Source: Atrina japonica
Taxonomy: Eukaryota; Mollusca; Bivalvia; Pterioida; Pinnidae
Assembly (NCBI GenBank): GCA_030159075.1
Contig: BROG01000645.1
Location: forward strand, 270,501-334,500
Direction of reading: 5' to 3'
Length of the DNA: 64,000 bases
Shown here piece by piece: positions 22,166 through 32,002 of the stretch (position 1 is its first letter; the number at the start of each line of letters is the position of its first letter). The position numbers and the translations under genes were made by a program. The notes beneath the pieces were generated by a model, which worked only from the letters and a program-made list of their open reading frames with translations, did no database searches and was not told where the DNA came from.

Positions 22166-22211
22166 CAAGTTTATTATTATTACTATTATTATTATTATTA
22201 TTATTATTATT
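22166..22211. repeat. (TTA)n microsatellite
   Basis: A trinucleotide run directly abuts the 5' end of the following SINE. Confidence 0.95.
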
Positions 22212-22450
22212 GGGGGCTCCGTGGTCGAGTGGTTAGAGCATTGCGCTTCAAATCACAAGGCCTCTCACCTCTGGTTCGAATCCCACTAGGGTCATTTCAA
22301 ATCAAGTGGGAAAGTTTGCCAGTTTTCCTACGGAAGGTCAATGGTCTTTATCCGGATAACCGGGGTTTCTCCTCCACCAATAAAAACTGGACGCCACCAT
22401 ATGACTGAAAGATTGTTGAGTATGGCGTAAAACAAAAAAATCAAATAAAA
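22212..22450 (+). mobile_element. SINE-1 copy, full length
   Basis: This is a reference copy for the family. The tRNA-Ser/Leu-like head has the A-box ccgtggtcgagtggttagag and the B-box ctggttcgaatccc. The body follows: gtgggaaagtttgccagttt, aggtcaatggtctttatccg, cggggtttctcctccaccaa, aaactggacgccaccatatg, gaaagattgttgagtatggc. It ends in an A-rich tail (aaaacaaaaaaatcaaat). Such elements are transcribed by RNA polymerase III and moved by LINE machinery. Confidence 0.9.
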
Positions 22451-22459
22451 AATCATTCT

Positions 22460-23330
22460 TATTATTATTTCAAATTGGCATATAAAGTTACATACTTCAG
22501 ATAAGCTGCAAACACGCCCATATATTATCATTATAAAAACATCACAGAAAACAATAAATATTTTAAGTTTGATAGTAGGTGTTTAAGTAAAATCGTCAAG
22601 GTTCAATATGTATTACGGGACGACACCAACCCCCTCCCACCTCTCTCTCTCTCTCTCTCTGCCGGTATCGTATCAGCTGAAAAACATCTTTAAACATTAT
22701 TAAAATGCATATTTTTGGCAAACTAGGCCATAAAATTACTAAGAAGTATAAAAAATATAAATAAATATAAGATTGTTTAAGTACAATGCATGTGATATAA
22801 AAAGAATCAAAATTTCACGGGGTAGTCAAACCCTCACACCCACTTCGAATGTCACTTGAAAAGTATGCTACCAAACAAATTTTGACCGGAAACCGGAAAC
22901 GGACAACCAGCTTTTCACGGGTAGCAGAATTTTACGCTACACTGGCAACGACACTTCATTGGTCTGAATTATGAACAAAACAAAATTGAAGAATAAAAAT
23001 ACGGCAAACGAATCAACGTGATAGTTAAAAAAAACCACCTCCACTTTAGAACCATTTAAGACAAATATGCTTATTTTTTGCAAGTGAAGAACAGATTATT
23101 TATTTTCAGTATTTCAAGGCATGAATACTATACAAGTTTTTAATTTTGAAGGGTTGAATTTTCACGTTTTTCTCTTTTTTGAAATGATCGCGAATTTTAG
23201 AATTCCCAGATTTATCAACAAAGAAAATAACGCGAATATTAACACCACGATTTATCTCCCCCTGTTCTGTATATATTTCCACAACTTACCTCTCCCTCAT
23301 TACTAAATGGTTGTCCCCTTATTGGTGTCA
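22460..23330. other. no gene recognised
   Basis: AT-rich sequence with a short (CT)n near 22640. A lone acagattatttattttc word occurs near 23090. Confidence 0.4.
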
Positions 23331-23334
23331 AATT

Positions 23335-23830
23335 GATGACACTCTTCGAAGCCTTCTGTTACGCAGAGATGTCGGTCCTTGCAATCTCGATCAATCTCTG
23401 CCAACATCTAGAAATAAGTTCCAAAACACGTGGTCACGTAACCCAGAGAATGAATATAAAAAGCGTATTATTCAGAGTAAGGGTACTTTTTTTTTTACAA
23501 AATATAGTCCCTATATTCATAAACGTTTTTTTTTTTTTTTTTAAAAAAAAGTATTTTCGCCTGAAATAGTATTTTAATTTATTTCAGCAATAAAAATCCA
23601 TGCAAGAAAGTAAAATAGCTTATAAAGAGGAAAGTCTAGGGTATATTTATATTTTGTCAGGTTTTGGCTAAGATTGAGACGTTGACCGAGATTGTTTAGG
23701 GAGTGCAGGGACCGAAAACTCTGTTTCAGAAATTGTCCCCAGACGTGACCGAAGTTCGAATAGTAAATGGAACTCGGGTATTCTCCATTTACAATCCGAT
23801 TCACGTAAGATGGAATAACTTTTTGATTAT
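23335..23830. mobile_element. repeat C, imperfect palindromic element
   Basis: The left half has cagagatgtcggtccttgca and atctcgatcaatctctgcca. Their diverged reverse complements appear in the right half (cgttgaccgagattgttt, agtgcagggaccgaaaactc, tgtttcag). It contains T- and A-runs at the centre (23525-23550). The right half is shared with 8585-8920, and a left-end fragment recurs at 34562. It is likely a decayed foldback or DNA transposon derivative. Confidence 0.5.
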
Positions 23831-23990
23831 CATACGGATGATTCTACTCACTTTTCGGTTATGACAAGCTGCCCGGGAAAAACGTTTTATTCTTCATTGG
23901 ATATACTCTCTCATGGTATGTATGGTGACAAGTAGGAACGATTACTCTAGTCAGTGTTATTTTAATGTCATGTTTTATTACCTAAAAATT

Positions 23991-24275
23991 GAGCCGACCT
24001 GGCTCAGTCGGTAGCGCGCTCGACTCTGGATCGTGAGGTCGTGAGTTCGAGTCCCGCCGGCGACAGGTTGGTTTCCTGTCTTTCGGATGAGACAGTAAAG
24101 AGTTGGAGGTCCAGTGTCACAGTAGATGTCGCCACGTTGAAGAACCGCACTGCTCAATGGCCGTAAGTGCCGAGCATAGGCCAAAATTTGAAGCCCTTCA
24201 CCGGCATTTGGTGACGTCTCCATATGAGTGAAATATTCTTGAGTGGGATGTTAAACAACAATAAACAAACAAACA
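23991..24275 (+). mobile_element. SINE-2, full length, with 14-bp target-site duplication
   Basis: The tRNA-like head begins gagccgacctggctcagtcg, with A-box tggctcagtcggtag and B-box gagttcgagtcccg. The body is cctgtctttcggatgagaca, gtgtcacagtagatgtcg, caatggccgtaagtgccgag, catttggtgacgtctccata, gagtgggatgttaaacaac. The tail is (AAAC)n. The flanking duplication attacctaaaaatt occurs at 23977-23990 and 24276-24289, so the insertion boundaries are certain. Confidence 0.95.
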
Positions 24276-24289
24276 ATTACCTAAAAATT

Positions 24290-25065
24290 AAACTCGTCCA
24301 GGTCAAGAAAGTGTTCACGAGACTCCATCCCGCCAAGTTATATGGAGTTTACTATACTATATTTGACAGTGCTCTTAGTTTAACAATCGTTTAATGAACC
24401 TCTTTGCTTCTGCGTTAAACGGATGAAGAACCAAGAGAAAGATGCCCTAAATTAGCTACAGAAACAGACCCAAACAACATCAAATGTTCAATACTTGTAT
24501 TTGGTGCTAACATATTGGAAACACCCACTTTTGATTGATAATCATAACCATTTCCTCTAGGATGTGATTTACCGAGTTTCTCTTTTTTCCTCTGCCGTTA
24601 TTCTTCCAGTACAGGAATCCATCAGACATTTCTTCAAATGATCAAAGGAGAAGTGATGTAGAAAATCCGAAATCAATAATTACCAGCTTCTAGAAAATAA
24701 AACATGATCAATATGGCTTTATTCTTTTCTTATAACTTATATGATAGCATTCTCTGCATTCAACACCGACAAATATTGAGTTTGGACGAAGGAAACCGAC
24801 AACAGTTAAGTTCATTATTATATTTGACAGAAGTCGTATAAACGTAAAGTTACACGCGATATATACTCAAATAATCAGATCTGAAGTGGCATGCTTTCGT
24901 GTAAATGCGTAATGTCCAGCGTTGGCTGAACTTTGAAAGGGAAATTGGCGGTGTAGTTCTTTTGATGGTGTAGATTTCACACTGCAAATATAGATTTTCG
25001 CGCCTTTATCTGTTGCAGCAGAGTGATATGACCTTTGAGCTCCGTGAAACGTTACAAACAAATAG
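24290..25065. other. no gene recognised
   Basis: Short frames only, with no repeat family or RNA gene visible. Confidence 0.45.
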
Positions 25066-25069
25066 CGTC

Positions 25070-25198
25070 ACATGTATCATGTTCCCACTTTTTGATTTAC
25101 CAGGCGTTTTACCAAAAAAGTGGGAACGTGATAATGATCATGTTCCCACCTTTTGGTAAAAGCCCTGGTAAATCAAAAAGTTGGAAAATGATACATGT
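25070..25198. repeat. 129-bp near-perfect hairpin
   Basis: acatgtatcatgttcccact ... gatttaccaggcgttttacc pairs with ggtaaaagccctggtaaatc ... ggaaaatgatacatgt around a centre near 25134. Within each arm the word gttcccac also occurs inverted, giving nested dyads. It is a small foldback element or a hairpin RNA source. No coding capacity. Confidence 0.8.
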
Positions 25199-25524
25199 TT
25201 TGTTGTTTTTTATTTGTTTTTTTTTCTTTTGGGGCGTTTTCAGTGTATTTTATTGCTGTTGGCATATCAAAACTCTGTCACGATACCCGGATGTTGGGAT
25301 TTCTAAGTTAAACTCTGTAAGATGCCCAGATAACCCTATCTCCCCGAGTCAAGGTTTTCCAATCCACTCCAGTACTCACACACTTTGGCCCGTATAGTAT
25401 GACTTCTTGGCGTCGATTTCCATTGGCTGCAGGTACCGTTTCATGAGCCAATCAGAACGCGCCTAATAATCGATCACGCATCGACCTTATGATAGAGGGA
25501 AAAGTAAATCTGGTGATATTGGGT

Positions 25525-25610
25525 CCAGATTATTTATTTTCATACTGTCGCGGGACAGAATTTTTATTTTCAAGCAGAACAGAGACAGATTATTTATTTT
25601 CTCCATTTTT
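25525..25610. repeat. degenerate repeat with ACAGATTATTTATTTTC motif
   Basis: The word appears as ccagattatttattttcat, acagaatttttattttcaa and acagattatttattttctc at about 35-bp spacing. The same motif triplet occurs at 27622-27702 and once near 23090. Confidence 0.5.
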
Positions 25611-25860
25611 TTCGCCTTTGTCATGTGGTCAGAAATGTAATACATGTATATTGCAGTGGTGGATTTAGATATTTTTCAATGGGGGGAGTTGATGGGGGCA
25701 ACATATTATTAGTACATGCATACACTATTCAAAGGTGTTATGAAATACAAACCTCACTGCACATTGGATTATTGTGGGGTACGATTGTAACGAAATACCC
25801 TTAGCAAGGTAACACGCTATCCTATTCCAATAATTTGGAAGCCTAAAACTGGTGTTTGAG

Positions 25861-26100
25861 GGGCCTACGTGGCCAAGTGGTTAGACAATTGCGCTTTGCA
25901 CTATGAGGTATCTCACTTAAAATTCCTGTCAGCGCAGGTTCGAGTCCCGCTGGAACCTAAGTTGATTTTTGTTTAATTTGAAGGCCAGTGGTCTCTTCCT
26001 AGGTGACAGGCTTTTCTCCTCCACCATTGAAAACTGAACGCCACCATATAACTGAAACATTGTTGAGTGTGACGTAAATGTCTAATCAAAATTCAAATTC
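25861..26100 (+). mobile_element. SINE-1 copy
   Basis: The head gggcctacgtggccaagtgg and B-box gcaggttcgagtcccgc are followed by ggccagtggtctcttcct, ttctcctccaccattgaaaa, ctgaacgccaccatataact and attgttgagtgtgacgtaaa. It is more diverged than the copy at 22212 and belongs to a variant with a ctggaacctaagttgat junction. Confidence 0.85.
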
Positions 26101-26113
26101 TGGTCAGTGTCCA

Positions 26114-26177
<64 letters not shown>
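26114..26177. repeat. (CA)n microsatellite
   Basis: A CA run lies between two oppositely oriented SINE-1 copies. Confidence 0.97.
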
Positions 26178-26179
<2 letters not shown>

Positions 26180-26195
26180 GATGGAAACAGTCATT

Positions 26196-26441
26196 TTTGA
26201 TTTTGATTTGCTTTTTTGTTTTACGCCATACTCAACAATCTTTCAGTCATATGATGGCGTCCAGTTTTTATTGGTGGGGGAGAAACCCCGGTTACCCAGG
26301 TAAAGACCACCGACCTTCCGCAAGTAAACTGGCAAACTTTTCCACATAATTCAAAAAGACCCTAGCAGGATTCGAACCAGAGGTCAGAGGCCTTGTCATT
26401 TAAAGCGCAATGCTCTAACCACTCGGCCACGGAGGCCCCCA
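26196..26441 (-). mobile_element. SINE-1 copy, full length
   Basis: The antisense copy starts with its A-rich tail (ttttgatttgcttttttg), then acgccatactcaacaatctt, tatgatggcgtccagttttt, accccggttacccaggtaaa, and the head ctctaaccactcggccacgg followed by aggcccc. It is close in sequence to the copies at 22212 and 63033. Confidence 0.9.
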
Positions 26442-27615
26442 GAACAATCATTATCTTCAGCCAAACTATTGTCTTTATACATTAGACTTAAATTTAAAAA
26501 ATGACGAAGCGTAGCCAGTCGAAAAAATGGAGAATGAAATATGGCAAGCGAAGTTAGCAAAAAAAAAAAATAATGATAATAATAAAATAGAAAAATAAAA
26601 AAATAAATAAATAAACATCAATTAATTTTCACCACAACTCCAGTTAAAGCGAGATAAGCTGTCACAATGATTATTTTATCCCTTGACATATAGTCGAGAA
26701 TATGAAACACGTAAAACGTTGTAAAAGATATTTTCAAAGTTATTTGTTTTATTAGAATTTAAGTTTTCCCGTACCTTAAAAAATCCAGCTGTATTTCCGT
26801 ATGCAATGACCTTTCAGATAAACTCTCTCTCCATATCAAATGTACTTCGTTATTCGGTCACGGGATTTCGATCCTTTACGCGCTCGGACTATGTTAAAGT
26901 CGACCGAGTTTTATGTGTTTTATGATTATTTTTAAAATACAGGACGTGATTTTTTTTGGAAAGCGCATGCATTATGTAAAATATATGCTTTTCAACGCTA
27001 TTTTAAATACCTGAAGAAAATCGGATGAATATATGAATAAATATATCAGGTCACTAAAAGAAAATTTTCCGATCTTTACTGTTGCCCTGAATGCTGACGT
27101 TGACAGAATAAAAAAAGTATAACTGTGAAAAGTATGCGTACCTCATGTTTTACAATCGTGCCGCCATGTCTGGTGGAGTTGTGCTGTTCATGACCATATG
27201 TGTCAAGAATGATAAAGCCGAGAATGCGATGGGACGAGATCATCCGGCACGTGGACAATTTCAGAAACGAATGTTTTGAAAAAGACAAACTTTGCCTGAT
27301 TTACGAATGAAATGATGATGTACTAAAATAAACGCAAAGGGCAATAAGAATAGAATGTATATTAACTGCAAATAGCACGTGTTTATTGGTCACTCGGTAA
27401 TCTTCGTAAAAAAAAATACCGAAAAATAATTTGCAATGCTCAGAGTATGGTGGACAAAAAATAACTGATATTACGGGTTACGTTTGGCAAGATTGTTGCA
27501 ATTTTACTCATGCATTTGTTATTCTAACCACCAGACGGTCTCTTTGGAATAAATATGAGATAGAATATCACATAAAATGGGCATGTTAAGTTTTTCACCT
27601 ATGACAGCTCATATC
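26442..27615. other. no gene recognised
   Basis: A-rich low complexity occupies 26560-26620. The remainder has only short frames with no domain content. Confidence 0.45.
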
Positions 27616-27621
27616 GCTTTA

Positions 27622-27735
27622 AGGTCAGATTATTTATTTTATTGCTAGTAGAGGACAGATTGTTTATTTTCAATATTTTTAAGGCCAGAATATTTATTTC
27701 CAAAATCTGCCAGACCCCCCCCCCCCCGAATCAAA
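27622..27735. repeat. ACAGATTATTTATTTTC repeat and C15 run
   Basis: There are three motif copies (tcagattatttattttatt, acagattgtttattttcaa, cagaatatttatttccaaa), then a homopolymeric C run near 27714-27728. Confidence 0.55.
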
Positions 27736-28410
27736 CTGCCGTCCCCTACAACGCGACCGATGGGATTTTAGGCAGTGTTGTGATATAATCCCTTCGACGA
27801 ACTTCCTGGTCAATAACACAACACGTGAATTGATAGCGAAATGGAACTGTATCCGTTCGGCTCCTTTATCTCTTACACACACCGGATACAGTAATTGCAA
27901 TGCCAACCACATAATTCTCTTTCAATGCCCAACTGTATCGTTATGATGCATGTCCTACTTGTAACGGCTTTTGTACGAAAGTCTAAAGTTTGGCACACTT
28001 ACAACATATATACTACAATAGGCGTACTTGTATCTTGCATTACCTACTTGTGTACAAATTAGCAATGTTCATTAATTACGTACCACACTACACCATAAGT
28101 CCAAACGAAACATAACGTTTGTGAGCAAAGTCATATATTTTAATACACAACGGTTTTGTGAGAAAAATCAAGCGATGCATAGTACTACTGTACACAATGA
28201 ATTTTCGTCCCTGTTTGATTTTCGCCATTAGATGACAGGGCACTTTTAAAATAAAAGCGAAATTTTCAAATGAAAACACGGGCATACAAGCCATACATGA
28301 GGCGTAGTGGTGATTAAGGGCGAATTTAATAAGGAATGATGATGTTTTTTGTCTTAAAAAGGCGAAAAAACGATCACTAATTGCTCCCGTTTTCTGATAT
28401 GTCGCGAATA

Positions 28411-28761
28411 GGGTCTAACGAAATCCTCTATGGGGGTCACGTGAAGATGACCTCGTAGATGTGTCATTTTCGACCAATGAAAAAGCTACTTACAGAATCT
28501 TGTGAGCGATCAAATAGGAAAGAGATGTAAACATTTTAACATTATAAACAACACGAAACACACAAATACGGTAGTACATAATTATATTCCTAATCACAAA
28601 ACATATTCAGATGGGATTTTGTGGACTGAATGTTTCCTTTTTTATAAAATAAATAACATATCTGTGCTATTAATTTTTGTAAGTCGCATTTTTATTAGTT
28701 GAACATTACACATCTACAAGAGGTCACCCGCACGTGACCCATAGCGGAATGCGTTAGATCC
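28411..28761. mobile_element. 351-bp element with about 55-bp terminal inverted repeats
   Basis: The left end is gggtctaacgaaatcctcta, tgggggtcacgtgaagatga, cctcgtagatgtgtcat. The right end reversed reads ggatctaacgcattccgcta, tgggtcacgtgcgggtgacc, tcttgtagatgtgta. Each terminus carries a GGTCACGTG word. The roughly 220-bp interior is AT-rich and non-coding. No target duplication is clear. Confidence 0.7.
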
Positions 28762-28884
28762 TCTAAGAGTCAGGGAGTCCGATCCTTAAGAAACCATAGG
28801 AACGGACAGCTCGACTCTAACAATTTTTGTTAATATTTCTAATCACATCCATATCAGTCTGAACTGCTTGCGTAACTATTCTAA

Positions 28885-29185
28885 ATGTGGAGCGTTAGAC
28901 ACACAAGCGGGAGGTCCCGGGTTTGATTTCCAGTATTGGGTCATGCCAAAAACTTTTTAAAATCATGGTAGTGACTGTTTCTTCGCTAATCTCTCAGCAT
29001 TGAAGGGAAGGTCACGGGTTTTTCGGAAGAGACTTTAAAACCAAAGTCTCATGAAACGTTAAATATCCCTCCCTGCAATTGCGTCAGTCCATAGCACAGG
29101 TCAAAATTTGTGGCATTTCACCTAAAAATTGAGATATCGTCATACCAGTGAAAAAATATTAACGGGATGTAAAATCAGTCTTTAA
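28885..29185 (+). mobile_element. SINE-3 copy
   Basis: The B-box-like ggtcccgggtttgatttcca is followed by a body of gtagtgactgtttcttcgct, ttcggaagagactttaaaac, catagcacaggtcaaaattt, tgtggcatttcacctaaaaa, ttgagatatcgtcatacca. A diverged copy is at 54115-54430. It is distinct from SINE-1 and SINE-2 in the body. Confidence 0.6.
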
Positions 29186-30000
29186 ACAAAAAAGATTATT
29201 TTGTTAGAGGTGTTGCTAAAACGCGGAGCGGAAACCGGAATGGAAAATACCAAATACATGTAGCCTATATGTAAATCGATATTGATTCGGCATATCAGTG
29301 TTACGTTTTTACACCAATGCGAGTGCTGCTATCACCTTCCATTAGGCTACATTTACATTGTTCAATGTATCGGTTAAGATTGCTTCTAGTAGCACACCCA
29401 CTTTATTTACAGAGTTACTGCCCTTTGTTGCATTACGCCCTATCGTCTAAATTTTTTCGACAGAATGTTTTTTTGAAACTTGATACAGGTGTTATTTTAA
29501 AATACGTATGACAATATCTTTCATGCATATCGCGAAGTTGTCGCCTTGACCTAACTTATCAGCCTTCGATTTTCTACATTGCAAATCTTGATACAAATAT
29601 CTCGCTTTAAAAAAATTATTTTCCAGTGCTGTACTATCTCTAATTTTCAAAAAATGGTGAATTATCCGCTGTGCGGGGCTCTTGTTCTTGTTAAAACATA
29701 CACGTATGATATGTTTCGTTTGTTTTTCCGACCTGTTCGGTATCTTAGCTACACCCTCATGTTAGATACGAACGATGGTATTTTTAAAACGGCAGTGTTC
29801 TGAGTAAAAATATTCAACTCATGTGAAACGACGTATTAAAACTGTCTACATATGGGTCAAAGGTCATGAGAGGTCAAGAACGTTTTAACAATTTGGTATG
29901 AACAATGGAAATGGCGTGTTACGAAGTAAACAAATATTAAATGTGAAACCTGATCCAGAAATCATACATCCAATGTACTTTCTTTAAAAATGCATCTGCG
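29186..30000. other. no gene recognised
   Basis: Only short frames. The one local feature is the half-site cluster at 29854-29876. Confidence 0.45.
29854..29876 (+). promoter_or_regulatory. AGGTCA half-site cluster (DR1 plus DR4 arrangement)
   Basis: GGGTCA-A-AGGTCA-TGAG-AGGTCA gives a DR1 followed by a DR4, the binding pattern of nuclear receptors. There is no gene nearby, and a similar word is part of the dispersed repeat at 38160-38410, so it may simply be a repeat fragment. Confidence 0.25.
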
Positions 30001-30040
30001 GGGGTATACGTGGTCGAGTGGTTAAAGCATCGCGCTATGA
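30001..30040 (+). mobile_element. SINE-1 head fragment at the retrozyme junction
   Basis: The stretch ggtatacgtggtcgagtggt taaagcatcgcgct matches the A-box half of SINE-1 and stops exactly where the retrozyme array begins. The array unit itself has the similar word cgacctagtggtta before its restart point. Confidence 0.6.
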
Positions 30041-30070
30041 ATATTATAGACATAATACCAACGTTATAAT

Positions 30071-30116
30071 GCTCAAGACGATACCGTTTCTGTCAATTAG
30101 ACTTCATCAGTTGAGC
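30071..30116 (-). ncRNA. type I hammerhead ribozyme, unit 1 (intact core)
   Basis: On the minus strand, stem I is GCTCAA (30116-30111) with TTGAGC (30076-30071), six perfect pairs. The core CTGATGA is 30110-30104. Stem II is GTC/GAC with loop TAATT and an A-A mismatch at the core-proximal position. The core GAAA is 30090-30087. Stem III is ACG/CGT with tetraloop GTAT. Cleavage is predicted after the nucleotide at 30077 (C on the minus strand), in the usual GTC context. Because stem III has a proper loop here, cleavage as a monomer is plausible. Confidence 0.82.
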
Positions 30117-30428
30117 TCCAATTTGAAAAATATGTTTTTTCTAAAGACAAAGTGGTGTCATACAGGGCCAAATAATATATCTAAAAGTATAGCCGAAATC
30201 CGTCTAAGAGTAACCACTGTAAAAAAAATGACTATCTTAGCTTTAGAAAATTTTCGAATTTAAATGGTGTCAACAGTGCCAAATATTCCTTTAGTATAAG
30301 ATGAACAACTGGTACCGAAAATACCAGGTACTAGGTTTATTTATACCCTCGGGGACTCAAACGTTCCACCAGCAGTGGCAACGACCTAGTGGTTATAAAT
30401 ATTATAGACATAATACCAACGTTATAAT

Positions 30429-30475
30429 GCTCAAGACGATACCGTTTTCTGTCAATTAGACTTCATCAGTTGAGC
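30429..30475 (-). ncRNA. hammerhead motif, unit 2, with one-base core insertion
   Basis: It is identical to the unit 1 ribozyme except that the + strand reads cgttttctg, so the core is GAAAA instead of GAAA. The extra base sits at the invariant core-stem III junction and probably impairs cleavage. Confidence 0.7.
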
Positions 30476-30827
30476 TCCAATTTGAAAAATATGTTTTTTC
30501 TAAAGATAAAGTGGTGTCATACAGGGCCAAATAATATATCTAAAAGTATAGCCGAAATCCGTCTAAGAGTAACCACTGTAAAAAAATGACTATCTTAGCT
30601 TTAGAAAATTTTCGAATTTAAATGGTGTCAACAGTGCCAAATATTCCTTTAGTATAAGATGAACAACTGGTACCGAAATACCAGGTACTAGGTTTATGTA
30701 TACCCTCGGGGACTCAAACGTTCCACCAGCAGTGGTAACGACCTAGTGGTTATAAATATTATAGACATAATACCAACGTTATAATGCTCAAGACGATACC
30801 GTTTCTGTCTATGAAGTATTTCCTTTC

Positions 30828-31205
30828 TGGGCCCAAAGTCACCAAATTTACTCAGTACTCAATTGACTTTTCACGATTTCAAGGTAAAAACAGGTAACCT
30901 TATTCTGTAACCGGACATGTTTGTATATTGACGGCATACTACTGTAAATAATGATAAAAATTATTGCTCATTTGAAGAAAACTTCGGAAATATTAAAACA
31001 GTGCTTGAGTACGTACTCAACGTATGTATTCATTTTTTACAAGAAAACCATACATGTGATGCACAAATTTATATGTGAATGATTAAAAATTATAATATGT
31101 TTCCTAATCACTAAAATCCAAAAGTTTTATAAACAATTTTACAGTCAAAATAATGAAATAAATGTTGAGCTTGAGTATTGAGTAAATTTGGTGACTTCGG
31201 TCCCA
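30828..31205. mobile_element. 378-bp element with 35-bp terminal inverted repeats
   Basis: The left end is TGGGCCCAAAGTCACCAAAT then TTACTCAGTACTCAA. The right end reversed is TGGGACCGAAGTCACCAAAT then TTACTCAATACTCAA, only three mismatches in 35. The interior is AT-rich and non-coding. The right terminus overlaps the last readable part of the integrase relic. No target duplication is seen. Confidence 0.7.
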
Positions 31206-31870
31206 GGTACTCGTTTCTCGACCGTGAACAGTTCCGTGGTCCAGTTAGGTAAGTTTCCCTTTATCAAATGTACGTTTTACTTTACTTATACGTACGCGAT
31301 CTCCTGTATGAAACTTGGGTAAAGGACGGCTTTTAGAAGGGGTACCATATAAGGTTTCCCAGACTTCTAGCACGTCAACATAACGACGTGAACGAGTATG
31401 AGTAAAATATCTAGCTTTCAGTGTCCTTTGAAATCGTTCTACAATACTAGTTTTTGTTTCTGTATTGTCTGTAGTAAAGAAATGATTATCATGAAACAGT
31501 TGACGAAATTCATGATTCATAAACTCTTTTCCTTTATCGGATTGTATACGAATGGGACATCATCCTTTAGTTTGTTTTAATACTGCTTGAAACCCTCGTG
31601 CCATTTCTTTTTTCTTTTTCAAAGGGATGACCCAAGCATATTTAGATAGAACATCAATGACGCATAAGAGAAACATATACCCGTCATTGTGTGTCTTGAT
31701 GTTGGATACATCAGCTAAATCTAATTGCCATTGTTCATAGATATCGGTCACTCTCGTTTGGTACGTGGAAACTTTCTCTTAATAGATTTATGAAGCGTAT
31801 ACGTGTCTTGTTCTTTCAACCATTGTTTAACCACATTTAGAGAAATGGGATACTTTCGACGTTTCACTAC
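31203..31870 (-). pseudogene. retroviral-type integrase of a Polinton/adintovirus-like element, broken
   Basis: The relic reads on the minus strand in three pieces. The N-terminal part (31757 to about 31870) contains WLKEQDTYTLHK. The core lies in one frame from 31751 to 31245 with a premature TGA at 31560-31562. The C-terminal part (about 31243-31203) is in another frame after a shift. The core shows the DDE triad context: WQLDLADV, then QSDKGKEF, then SIVERFQRTLK about 33 residues later, the last a hallmark of this integrase group. This family inserts large double-stranded DNA elements (Polintons/Mavericks, adintoviruses), but single-domain transposon relatives also exist. One stop and at least two frameshifts make it non-functional. 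It lies downstream of the 259-aa ORF on the same strand and is cut short beside an unrelated inverted-repeat element. Confidence 0.75.
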
Positions 31871-32002
31871 CTACATACCCATCCCGAGGGATCATAATAG
31901 ATGGATGCTAATTTGGCATTTTGCGTAGATTTTAAGTTTTGACCCATTCTGGAAGGTGAAAACTCTTTTGAGATTTTTTAATGGTAGACCAGGCCGTAGG
32001 AG

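Larger units (their letters stand above)
30041..30808 (-). mobile_element. retrozyme-like tandem array, 2.1 units of 357-358 bp
   Basis: The word attatagaca marks unit starts at 30043, 30401 and 30758, so the periods are 358 and 357 bp. Units 1 and 2 are nearly identical apart from single-base indels, and unit 3 is cut at about 30808 inside the ribozyme. There is no coding capacity. Each unit carries a hammerhead on the minus strand (intact in unit 1). Tandem 300-400-bp units with one hammerhead each define retrozymes: the transcript self-cleaves to monomers that can be ligated to circles, copied by a borrowed reverse transcriptase and reinserted. The near-identity of the units points to recent insertion. 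Related copies are at 8181, 16085, 16590 and 63842. Confidence 0.8.

Noticed and set aside
23991..24065. Functional tRNA gene
   Set aside because: A- and B-boxes are present but the segment is the head of a SINE with tail and target duplication; the acceptor stem is not complementary at the ends. The same holds for 22212, 43813, 59567 and 63033.
23978..24223. 81-aa minus frame, and similar frames at 63028-63285, 26107-26349 and 43768-43956
   Set aside because: They are antisense read-through of SINE-2 or SINE-1 copies with defined target-site duplications.
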